64,000 nt of DNA, taken from positions 711,222-775,221 of the forward strand of contig JAKSZT010018048.1 of the NCBI GenBank assembly GCA_026826555.1, read 5' to 3'. Origin of the DNA: Tolypeutes matacus. Taxonomy: Eukaryota > Chordata > Mammalia > Cingulata > Chlamyphoridae. Below the pieces are notes generated by a model, which made no database searches, was not told where the DNA came from, and worked only from the letters and a program-made list of their open reading frames with translations. Shown piece by piece: positions 45,291 through 55,298 of this stretch (its first letter is position 1; the number at the start of each line of letters is the position of its first letter). Position numbers and translations under genes: made by a program.

Positions 45291-46334
45291 TTTAAGAAAT
45301 TTTGTTACATTAACAGAGAGAGCGCTAAGTTTTAGTTTGCATAAGTATATGATTTGACACTGACATTTAAAACCTTATAGACAGACCATCAAATTTTACT
45401 CAACTTTGACCACAAAAATGCCTTTTTCATGAGCCTTCTACACTTTCTATAGTCATTCAGGTTTTGTCTGATATTTGCCTCTTTTTCAATAACCAGTCAT
45501 TTTTACCTTAGGACAAAATTACCTTCATTTTACTTAATTAAAAAAAACACATTCTATATAACTTAGGTAATTCAATTTCCAAAATTATTTTGGAAACTCT
45601 ACAAGCAAACCTCTTACAACATACAATTACCATCAAAATTAAACAAACTTGTCAGAATAATGACTCATTTTCGTTATATTCAAACAACTTTTCTTCATTT
45701 TAAATACCTAGTAGCATGCAATACTAGAACAATGATAGCACATGTGTGATGATTTTCATAAATACATGCTTTCTTTGGTTTACTATTTTATCAGTGTTTC
45801 ACTGAGATTTATTGTGAAACATTTACAAGGACACATTTCTGAAACAGTTTTCTGGAGACAGGTGGGGAGCGGGGCTGGTTGCTATCAGGGCTAAAGCAGG
45901 ATTGAATTGAAGGCTTACAAAAGTGGTCAGCAATTTTCTTTTTTTTCTCCCTTTTTTCCTTTCATAGAGTTGGCTAGTTCAAAACCTACTAAATTTTAAC
46001 ACCACCAATTTTATTAATGTGGCTATACAGATCCAATTAGAATTAACATGGGAATAGAACAGAGAACATTATTTTTGTGAAGTTTTAATGTTTCTCAAGC
46101 AGATAAATAATTTCATAGCCCCATTATCCCACAATCCCACTATCCAGGTGGCAAGGGGTTCACAATGTTGGTGCTGGAATGTTTCCCTGTCTCATAATAA
46201 CTCTGCAGTGGAGTATTTTCTTACAAGCATGGTTTCACTAACAGGTGTACCACTTAGCATTCCTGCTTGTGCAAGATTTTGTATTAGTGATTTAGCCTTT
46301 CTTATGTTTTTTGTGCATAAGTTGATTTCATTTT
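45291..46334. other. Unassigned region inside the ERV
   Basis: 45,291-45,720 resembles 41,030-41,480 (an unnamed AT-rich repeat). 45,860-46,330 has no match in the window; the open frame at 46,088-46,363 (91 codons) shows no retroviral motif. Confidence 0.4.
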
Positions 46335-48130
46335 TATTTTTTAATACTTTTTTAGATTTTTAAAAGATTTTTAGATTACATAAATTTTACACAAAAATAT
46401 AGGGGATTCCCATATGCCCAGCTCACCACACCTCCCAAATTTTCCCACAGTAACAACATCCTTCATTAGTGTGGTGCATTCATTAAAATTGATGAACACA
46501 TTTTGGAGCATTGCCATAAAGCATAGATTGTAGTTTACACTTTCTCAGCACAATTTTGGCATGTATCTGTTGTTAAAATGTCATTCAGAACAATTCCCAT
46601 GTCCCCAAAATGCCCCCATATTACACCTGTTTTTCCCTCTCCCTGCCCTCAGAACCTCCAGTGGCCACTGCCTCCACACCAATGAGATAACTTCTTCCAT
46701 TGCTAGAATCACAATAAGTCTATTGTAGAATACCAGTAAGTCTATTTTGGTTCATAGTTCATTCACTAACCCTGAGAATTCTGGGATGTTGATACCTACT
46801 CTACTACTAATTGAGAGGTGTCTTCAATCCCATCAGGCAGATGGATGGGACTCTCTTGCTTGCAGTTGTAGACACTCTCAGTTCTTTGGGATGGTCGTTG
46901 TCCATCATCATCTCCTTGTTAGCTGTCTTAGGTGAGTCCAATGAACTGGAGAGTAAGTTTTGCAACTCTTTTGAGATTCAGGGCCCAGCTGGTACATGGA
47001 TGGGCCAAAGATTTAAGTCTCTTGGATGTAAGCATATCAATTCTAGTACTAATTATAAGTTCAAATAGAAGGGTCAGAAAACCCATGTGTAGGGAAACCA
47101 CAACTGTGTCCAAATCTGTCACATGGGCTCATAAATTCCAAAATAGGGTCTAATGTAAAGGCACCACACTCCTGAACTATCAGCCCTGACTATAGTGTCC
47201 GGATGTCTCCAAGCCCTCAGGAGCCCTGCTATTTGAGGTAGTATTTACTTTGGCAGTCAATGATATCCTGCTGAGACATGCATAAGCTTAACCTCTGGAA
47301 TGACCTCCAAACTCATTTTGTTTTGTTTTTTTTGTTGTTTTGTTGTTTTTTTTTTTAAGATTTTATTTATTTATTCATTTATCCCCCCCCTTGCTGCTTG
47401 TGCTCGCTGGGTCAGCTAACCACGCCGTGCGGGCGGGCTTGCTTTCACCAGGAGGCCCGGGGAACCGAACCCGGGGCCTCCCATATGGTAAACGGGAGTC
47501 CTACTGATTGAGCCACAGCCGCTTCCCTCCAAACTAATTTTGAAGTCTCTTAGCCATATAAACTCATTTGTCTTTAGCTTTCCCCCCCTTTGGTCAAAGC
47601 TTTTCTCCAGTTGCATTGCTATTTGTTAATTGGTTGCAATCCTTCAGTGCCAGGGAAGCTCATACCCAGGAGTCATGATCCATGCTGGGAGGAAGATAAT
47701 GCATTTATATGCTGAGTTCGGCCTCAAGAGAGGCCACATTTGAGCAACAAGGAGGCTCTCAGGAGGTAGCTCTTAGGCACCATATAATACTAGGCTATGT
47801 TTCAGTTTTAAAAGTAAAGGTTCATAAATACAGTCATCAGTATCAAAGGCCCATCAATGGACTATCCTCCTTCACTTGTCATTGCCCCTGTACTTGGGGG
47901 ATTCTTGCTGTTCTGTTAGAGAATGTGGCAGAGCTCCCCAGGATGGAATTTGATATTCTTTTGGTTATTGTGTGAATGTCCACCCACCATGACAATGCCC
48001 TATGAACACTTGGAAACACTTTTATGCCTCATGTGTATGCCCTAGGTGAATCTCCTCCCATGTATCTATCCTCCATCACTGACAAATGCACCAATGATCT
48101 TCCCGTCATAGTTGTAACCCTTCTGTAATC
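46335..48130 (-). mobile_element. L1 long-3'UTR copy, antisense
   Basis: Reverse complement of the 9,990-11,582 element: 'aaaaatataggggattcccatatgccc', 'gagcattgccataaagc', 'ctccagtggccactgcc', 'tccattgctagaatcacaataag', 'gttcattcactaaccctgagaattctggg' and, after the inserted SINE, 'gttaattggttgcaatcc' and 'gagcaacaaggaggctctcagg'. Upstream L1 coding sequence is absent. It is interrupted by a DAS SINE at 47,321-47,527. Confidence 0.75.
47321..47527 (-). mobile_element. DAS SINE monomer, antisense, 15-bp target duplication
   Basis: Same structure and nearly the same sequence as the copy at 39.8 kb: head 'gggaagcggctgtggctcaat' from 47,527 leftwards, B box 'gggttcggttccccgg', body 'cccgcacggcgtggttagc', and an A-rich tail with TTG interruptions. 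Flanking repeats 'tccaaactcattttg' (47,306-47,320) and 'tccaaactaattttg' (47,528-47,542) differ at one base. Confidence 0.92.
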
Positions 48131-48405
48131 CAAAACTTCTTCAAAAACAAACGCAACAAAATATCCAAATAAAATTAATAAGAAATTGAAATAACACTGA
48201 TGATTTTAAAAATAAGAAGTAAAATACATAAAATTTAAAAATATATAAAAATATTTAAAATTTTGGAATAATAAAAAATAATGAAATATATTTTTTAAAA
48301 ATTTTCTTGACATTATGCCTTTCATTACTGTAAGGTCTGTTGCATTGTATGTACAGTGACATTTTCTTCTGTTAATTCCCCCAGTGTCTTCTTTTTTTCA
48401 TTTTG
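48131..48405. other. Short AT-rich gap
   Basis: About 275 bp, mostly A/T runs, between two antisense L1 3' ends. Nothing is recognised. Confidence 0.4.
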
Positions 48406-49350
48406 TCTTCAAAGATGTTTTAGGTTACAGAAAAGTCACGTACAGAATATAGAGGATTCCCATATACCCAACATCTTCCCCCTTTTCCCCTTTCCCCTAT
48501 TAATATCATTTTATATGTCAATGGTACATTTGTTACAATTGATTGACAAATATTGAAACATAGCTACTAAATATTGTCAATGGTTTATATTATGGTTTAC
48601 ATTTTGGGCCATACACTTTTATAAATTTTGATGAAATTTAACATGGCTTGTATCCATCTTTTTAAGATCATGTAAAAAACTACCACTCCAAAAAAAAATG
48701 CCCGTTGTTCCATTTATTCTATTCCTCCCTCTGCCTCCCCTTGAGGACCATGGCAACCACCAGACTTCACTCCTTGAAGAACAAGATTCATAGTTACTTG
48801 CAACAACATTGAAGGCTTGACATACTGGTTTGTCCTCCTCTATTAAGCACTGCTTATGCTCTCGAGAGACTCCCACCCATCTATTTGAGAATATAGCAGG
48901 AATCCCCAGGATGGGAGCCCAATACCTTTCTGCTCATTATGTGGGTCTTCACCCACTGATACAACACACTATGACAAGATGGACACTCACACACTCCCTA
49001 GAAGCGTGCCCAGGGGCAAACTGTGCCCAATGCCCCTCACATCCTACACTCTAAACCAGTGACTTTACCCTGCCATATTACTAAAATAACATTCCCAACA
49101 TTGTAGTTTCAATCACATACCTGCAAATCTCCAGTGTTTACCTGCTCCTTCCCCCAACACTCCACCCAGTTCATGGACTGTCCAACCCACCCTCTCACCC
49201 TAGCCCCCTGACAAACCAGCACTTCCCAACCCAATAATTTCATTGCACCACTGTCATACCCCTCTACTGCACAACTATGCACTTCCACCTTATAATAGAT
49301 TTTGCCCATATAAGTGTTGGTGCACAACCACAAGCAGTCTAACATTAAGA
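48406..49350 (-). mobile_element. L1 3'UTR copy, antisense
   Basis: Reverse complement of the 3'UTR type found at 8,171-8,935: 'aggattcccatatacccaacat', 'caaggaccatggcaac'-like, 'gattcatagttacttgcaacaacattgaaggcttgacata', 'ccccaggatgggagcccaatacc', 'cactatgacaagatgg', 'tgcaccactgtcatacccctc' and 'ccaccttataatagattttgcccatataagtg'. No ORF2 sequence follows on the 5' side. Confidence 0.75.
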
Positions 49351-50569
49351 TTAAAAGTTTCTTCTTTTACAGTTTCTACATCTTGATCACTATTTTCTTC
49401 CTCCCAGGGAATCCAGGTCTTAGGACCCCAATCCACTTAGCTATGATAGCCCATACTTTGGGTTAGGACTTTTTATCACCCAATAACTTTAAAAACCAAC
49501 AGGTCAAAGTTTGCATATTTTCATCTTTTTATCCACTAAAGTGGAGATGGAAGTCCACAAATTGCATTCTAGTTGTAACTCCTCCCTCAAAGGGTGGATT
49601 TCTTGATCTTTCTAGAGACAATCTGCTGTAGCTAACCCTACTGTCCTTAGCAACAGCCAGCTGACTGCCGTAGCAGTATACCTGCCATCTTTACTAAACT
49701 TCAAGTCTTCTGTTCCTGCAACACCTATTCCACTCCTACAGGCATTTTCAGGGAGGCCCTGTACTCATGGATTTCAACAACAGTCAATCAAGTGAGTGAC
49801 TGCACCCCACTTGGAGGTAGCAGGCCACCCTGGGACTTCACCTCCCTTTGACTCCATTCCCTATCGTATGGTCTGATGAATCCTGCCAAATGTACTGATT
49901 ATAGCAAGAAATTTTACAAAATTTTATGAATGACAGAGGAATACTCAGATCAAAGATAGACTTAGATAAGTCCAGCTTGGCAAGCAAGTGAGTATTCAAT
50001 AGGGGTCTTACATGGAGCCTCAGCCTCGATGGTCAGAGGGGATGTACTCTTTCATGGAGAGTCCAAGCATGGTTGTGGCCTAAAGAAGTAAATTTAATAT
50101 GTTATAAGTTGGATAGGAAGTGTTTAGAAAGTGTTATAAAATTAAAAGTTATTTTCTAATCCACTTTTAATCAAATCTGTATGGATAAAATGTTCATAGA
50201 AATAAAGACTGTATAAAATGCCTAGATATTTGACAGTGTTTTCTGCATAATATTAGATAACAGCATAATGATGTTAATCATGTTTTTAGTTATTTTAAAG
50301 ATGTTATATGTCTTAGAAACTACCTCTCCAAATGAGAATCAAAAGGCAGATCTCTGACCCCTATCTTCATAGTTTGTTTCACACCCACAAAAGAAGCAGC
50401 CTTATGGTGACAAAAAAAGAGAGGCCATCAAGGGGCTGCCATAGGGTCGCACATGGCTAAGGCATTAGGCATTCATGTAAAGTATTCTGACCTGGGGTAA
50501 ATCATGCAAAATTGTGAGGTGTATTTTTGACTCTGGCCACAAACAGTGCAGTGGACTCAATACAGGGAT
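49351..50569. other. Unrecognised, presumably ERV interior
   Basis: This stretch lies between an antisense L1 insertion and the integrase remnant, so it should derive from ERV pol. I cannot find reverse transcriptase or RNase H motifs in any frame, and stops are frequent. Confidence 0.35.
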
Positions 50570-50979
50570 GAATTTCAGTGTTATCTGTCTCCCTAGTGCA
50601 TTTAAACCAGGCCCCCAGTCATGTGCATGATGCCTCTCCATTTGAACTATTGGCTAGATTGTTACTAATACCCCTAAAATGCCACCTCTCTCATCATGCT
50701 CCTGAAGTGTTTGGCAATATGTTGCTGCTTCAGACTCCTGTAGTTCTGCCAAGCAGTGATAGCTCAATATCGCTAGATCTACAATGGACATTCCTTCCAG
50801 ACTGGCTTTGTTTCATAGTGCTGGAGGGTGCTGTGCACCACGTGGCTGGAACACTGGAGCCTACCATCCTGTTCTCTCAAGATTCAACAGTGCTGCAGTA
50901 TGCTGGCTGTGTGAAGGATATTCCCAATAGAGCAATAATCACCAGGATAATGTGGGTAAAACATAAACAGACACAATAG
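50570..50979 (+). pseudogene. ERV pol remnant: end of integrase
   Basis: Integrase joins viral DNA to the host genome. The open frame 50,578-50,979 (133 codons) carries, near residues 21-26, the Ser-Pro-Phe-Glu-Leu-Leu motif, followed by an 'LLIP'-like phrase. This matches the conserved 'SP(F/Y)E(L/M)LYGRP' region near the C-terminal end of gammaretroviral integrases, with the Gly-Arg-Pro triplet changed. The catalytic Asp/Asp/Glu core lies upstream and is not recognisable. The later part of the frame could not be assigned. Its place directly before env-like sequence and a 3' LTR supports the call. Confidence 0.5.
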
Positions 50980-50999
50980 ACATTATGGCTTGCTCTCAT

Positions 51000-52310
51000 G
51001 AAGGGACAATACATATAGTAATGCAAACCTGGCTCTCACCCATTGGTAGCCTATGTCTTAGGACCTATGGGGGAAACTTCAACTGTCATTTTGCTTAGTG
51101 GAGAAGCACTCCCTCTCTAGGAACCCACTAAACACTTATGTTTGTGTCCTTAGGCTAATCTTCCTGTTTCACATGCGCTCATCCAATGTCTTCCTCCAAT
51201 GGCCTGCCACTGCAGCAACTGTACACAACCGAATAGACTGCTGTATCTGCCTGATATGACTGAAACACCTTCCCTTTATATTTGACTAATTAGAGTAATT
51301 GGTTAGTGACTATACACCACAGCCACCCTTCCAGGTGGCAACTCTCAGAATCCAAAAACTCTTACACTTACTCTGCTTCTGTTAAATATATCTCCTTCTA
51401 TTGACAGGGAACAATTCAACAAGACTAGTCTATCCCTCATATAACTTTGGGATGGTAACACCTGAATAGTGGCAAAACATGGTGTCTAAATGCTCAAGCA
51501 GATTTTTGTCTCAAAAGAAACACCTCTGATCAAAGAATCCACCATCATATGGGATGGCTGCCATCACAGATGTGCAACTGAATCATCATCATCTGTCAGC
51601 CTGAATGGACTGGATGGCAAAATGCATCCTTACATGTGGGAGCATATGTAACCCCTTCATGGGCAGGTTGGTTTGTGGAACACACTTTTGGCAATATCTA
51701 CCCTATAATTAGACAGGAAGATGTACACTGGAGTATTTTTTCTTATTGGGACGTATACACAAAATTTTAGCCAGCACTCCCCAAAACTTCCCATGTCTAC
51801 CAGACCATTTTTTTGCATTAGAATAAAGCACTCTCTAACCTGGTGGGAGTGGCCACTTAGTATTTTCCTTCCTGGTGCTGGGGCTTTAGATGCTTTAACA
51901 CAAGTAACAGCCTTGGCTAATGTCACTGCCCAAACTCTTAGTGACATTAAACATAGTATAAGCTTCTTGAATGAGGAAACAACTCAAATTAGAAAAGTGG
52001 CATTACAGAACCATATGACCTTGGGAATACTTAGTGCTGTACAGAGGGGCACGTGTGTTATAATTGACACTGATTGTTGTGCCTGTATACCTGATAAACA
52101 TGGTAGTGTTACCAATGTTTTAAATCATTTACAGAAGTCTATCATATTAAATCCCTAAGTTTACTGGACTCTCTTTCCTCCTGGCTCATAAACCTACCCT
52201 TACATTTAAAGGACAATTTATTGCTTGGTAGTCTCTTTATAATAGTCATTTGCTTGACTTGCTCTTGTTTATATTGTAGCTGTTGCCTAATGGTGCAATC
52301 TCACCATTTG
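51000..52310 (+). pseudogene. ERV env remnant (SU end and TM subunit)
   Basis: Env is the retroviral membrane glycoprotein; the TM subunit anchors it. In the open frame 51,721-52,158 (145 codons) a hydrophobic Gly/Ala-containing stretch at residues 46-62 is followed by a heptad region, an immunosuppressive-domain-like segment beginning Leu-Gln-Asn at about 95, and the Cys-x6-Cys-Cys motif at 112-120 that marks gamma-type TM proteins. A stop at 52,156 ends the frame. The membrane anchor and the Cys-rich tail are legible just downstream (52,164-52,310) in a frame shifted by one. The surface-subunit region upstream (51,000-51,700) is full of stops. It is not functional as Env. Confidence 0.7.
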
Positions 52311-52382
52311 TAAACCCCATGTTCCAAGATCAGGGTTTTATACAGAAGAGGTAGCAGAAAGAGTGTAAGAGTTATGGGACGG

Positions 52383-53093
52383 GGTGGATTATATCATATA
52401 TGGCTTTGCATTTTCCCACATCCTTCCCAGTTCTTTCTTCTTCTAATCTCAGCAGCATTTCATTTCTTAATACAGAATAAACCTTGAAAAATAACTGTTT
52501 GTGAGCTCATGAATGATATCTAAATATTATATGCCTAGACTCTTCTCTCAGAAACTCAAAGGATAATCTATTTGGGGAACTGCTTGACCACCTTCATATC
52601 AATAGCTTCCTGATGTAATTACTGCAGAGATGTAGCATTAGCCTAATAAGCATTGTAAGTGTTTGTTTTATGCAGTTTCTGTAAAATTGTAATTTCTTCC
52701 CTGCTGGGAAACATTATGAGTGACCATTTCCTGATTATCTTTCCAGAGCACTGCACTTTTTAATCATGCTGCCCCCTCACTTGCCCTCTCCTTCCACATG
52801 CAGCTATGTAGTATAAAAGAATCCTCTTGATTCATGGCAAGTGGGTACTCCAGCCTCAGAAGTGGTAAGCTCTTCTCCTGCCACCATTGATGAGGATTTA
52901 TGTCATGACAAAGCTTATACTCTCCATGAGAGAGGACTCCCCTCCAACCATCAAGGGCAAGGATCTATGTGAACCCCATATTAAATTCTTAATTGCTCAC
53001 CAAGTTTGACTTTTCTGAGTCTTTCTTGGGTCTGACAAATTCCTCTCAGTTTGGTGGGAAGCTGTCAGTTTATATGGATCTCTGCTATACTCA
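52383..53093 (+). repeat. ERV 3' LTR
   Basis: It follows a purine-rich tract ('gttatgggacggggtgg', about 52,370) as expected of a polypurine tract before a 3' LTR. It contains a TATA box 'tataaaag' at 52,812-52,819, a possible ATTAAA polyadenylation signal near 52,979, and a GT-rich 'gagtctttcttgggtctg' at 53,019. Length is about 700 bp. It ends near 'tactca' at 53,093, where L1 ORF2 resumes. Confidence 0.7.
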
Positions 53094-53098
53094 GAAGA

Positions 53099-54539
53099 GA
53101 AAGATTGAAATCTATCCTTCTAAAATCTGGAACCAGACAAGGATGCCCAATGTCACCACTGTTATTCAACATTATATTAGAAATTCAAACTAGAGCAGTT
53201 AGGCAAGAAAAATAAATAAAAGGCATCCAAATTAGAAAGTAAGTAGCAAAACATTCACTATTTGCACATGACCATGTTCTATATATTGAAAGTCCCAAAA
53301 TATCTACAATGAACCTTCTATGGCATATAAGTGATTTCAGCAAAGGAACATGTTATGAGATCATTACACAAAAATCAGTAGTGTTTCTATGCACTATTAA
53401 TGAGCATTCTAAGGAGGTAATCAAGAAAAAAAATTTCATTTACAATAGGAACTAAAAGATTGAAATACTTATGACTTAGTTAACCAAGGATATAATGGAC
53501 CTGTGCACAGAAAACTACAAAAACATTGCTAATAGAAATTTTGAAAATATCTATATAAATGGATGGGCATTCTGTGTATATATATTAGAAGATTAAATAA
53601 CATTAAGCTGCCAATTCTAACTAAATTGATACATAGATTCAATACAATACCAATAAAAATTTCAATAGCCTACTTTGAATAAATGGAAAAGCCAATTATC
53701 ACATTTATTTTGTAGTGTAAGGGGCCCCATATAGCCAAAAACATCTTGAGAAAGAAAAATGAAGTTGGAGGATGCACAATACCTGAGTTAAAAGCACATT
53801 ACAAAGCTTCAGTGGTCAAAATAACCTGGTGCTGACGTAAAGATTGATATATTGGCTAATGTATTAGAATTAAGAGTTAATAAATAGACCATCATGACCA
53901 TTGTCAATTGATTTTTGACAAGGATGCTAAGTCCACTCAACTGTGACAGAATAGTCGCTTCAAAAAATGGTGCTGGGAGAAATGTATGTCCTCATGCAAA
54001 TGAATGAAAGAGGACCCTTATCTCAAAGGTTATACAAAAACTAACTCAAAATGGATCCAAGACATACACATAAGAGCCAAGAACAAAAAATCCTAGAAGA
54101 AAATATAGGGAAGAATATTCAAGATCTTGTGGTAAGCAATGGTTTCTTAGACTTTACATTCAAAGCACAAGCAATGAAAGAAAAATAGTTAAATGGGATC
54201 CACTATAAATTGAAAATTTCTTTGCTTCAGTGGACTTTGACAAGAAAGTGCAAAGGTAGCCTACTAAATCGGAAAAATGTTTGGAAACCACATATCTGAT
54301 AATGGTTTAATATCCAAGATATATAATGAAATCCTACAACTCAGCCACAAAAAAAGAAACATCCCAATTAAAAATTGAGCAGCAAAATTGAAGAAACATT
54401 TTCCAAGAAGGAAGTACAAATGGCAAAAATCAAATGAAAACTTCTCAACATCACTGGCTATTATGGAAAAGCAAATGAACACCACAATGAGATATCATTT
54501 CACACTTAACACAATGGAATTTAGTAAAAATATTATTCA
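53099..54539 (+). mobile_element. L1, piece 2: ORF2 second half
   Basis: Direct continuation of the L1 cut at 45,119: 'ggaaccagacaaggatgcccaatgtcaccactgttattcaacattatattag' is the ORF2 stretch expected after 'aatgttgaaag'. It runs through the RT active-site region ('cactatttgcacatgaccatgttctatat', with the Asp-Asp pair altered), 'tagccaaaaacatcttgagaaag', 'cactggctattatggaaaagcaaatg' to 54,539. All frames are broken. Confidence 0.85.
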
Positions 54540-54642
54540 GGGGAGCAGATGTGGCTCAAGCAGTTGAATGCCTGCTTCCCACATGAGAGGTCCTGGGTTC
54601 AGTTTTTGGTGCCTTCTAAAAGCAAAAAAAAAAAAAAAAAAA
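54540..54642 (+). mobile_element. DAS SINE monomer, sense, tail only A
   Basis: tRNA-like head 'gggagcagatgtggctcaagc', 'cctgcttcccacatgagaggtcc', B box 'gggttcagtttttgg', then 'tgccttctaaaagc' and a 20-base A run. The body found in the 39.8-kb copy is absent, so this is a short, head-only type. Confidence 0.85.
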
Positions 54643-54667
54643 ACCCAAACAGTCAAAAATCCAACCC

Positions 54668-54757
54668 AGGGGAGCCAATGTGGCTAAGTGGTTGAACACC
54701 AGCTTCCCATATATAAGGTCTGGAGTTCAATCCCCAGCCCTTGTATGTAAAAAAATA
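54668..54757 (+). mobile_element. DAS-like SINE monomer, sense, diverged
   Basis: A second head-only unit: 'ggggagccaatgtggctaagtgg', 'ccagcttcccatatataaggtc', B box 'gagttcaatccccag' and a short A-rich tail. It is separated from the previous unit by 25 bp, so the two are independent insertions or a separated dimer. Confidence 0.8.
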
Positions 54758-54769
54758 AAAATTTTCCAA

Positions 54770-55298
54770 TTATGGATAAATGAAGTCCTGATGCACATGA
54801 CAACATAGATGAACCTTGAAGACATTATTTTGAGTCAAAGACACCAGACACACAAGGACAAATATTGAGTTGTCTCATTAATATTAACTAATTTTTATAA
54901 GCAACTCATTGAAATACAATCTAGAATATACATTACTAGGAGATAGAATGAGGGTAGAGAATGGAAAGTTGCTGTTTAATTTGTACAGAATTTCTAATTA
55001 GATTGGTTGTAAGTGTTTGAAAGTTGAGGTGATGATAGCACATTATTAAAAGTATACTCAACAGCATTAAATGTGGTGTGAATGTGATTGAAAGGGGAGG
55101 TTGAAAGTTGTGTATGTCAATAGAATAAAAGCTAGCGAATATAAAATGGGACTTTACAACACAGTGAACCCTGTTGTTGATGATGATTTTTGGCTAATAG
55201 CACAAATATAAGAACTTTCTTTTTTGAACCATAGCACAAATATATGACCAAAAGTGTTACTAAGAGGGTGGTATGTGGGAAAATACACCTAAAGCAAA
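54770..55298 (+). mobile_element. L1, piece 3: ORF2 end and 3'UTR
   Basis: It resumes after the SINEs with the end of ORF2 ('acaacatagatgaaccttgaagacattattttgagtcaaag'), then the 3'UTR 'actttacaacacagtgaaccc'. It breaks at 'aaagcaaa' (55,298) where the MaLR-type provirus starts. Confidence 0.75.

Larger units (their letters stand above)
45120..53093 (+). mobile_element. Class I endogenous retrovirus, degraded, inserted in L1
   Basis: An 8-kb block separates two halves of one L1 ORF2. Its left edge (45,120-45,290) matches the start of an LTR-like sequence at 52,383-52,530, and its right part holds integrase and env remnants upstream of that LTR, so I read it as a sense gamma-type (class I) provirus. 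Candidate target-duplication 5-mers 'gaaag' lie at 45,115-45,119 and 53,099-53,103, the second displaced a few bases from the LTR end. Most of the 5' LTR, gag, protease and RT are missing or unrecognisable; two antisense L1 3' ends occupy 46.3-49.4 kb. Confidence 0.6.

Noticed and set aside
49109..49345. 78-codon minus-strand frame with Trp and Cys residues
   Set aside because: It lies in an antisense L1 3'UTR, and the copies of this sequence at 8.1-8.5 kb and 63.7 kb do not keep the frame.
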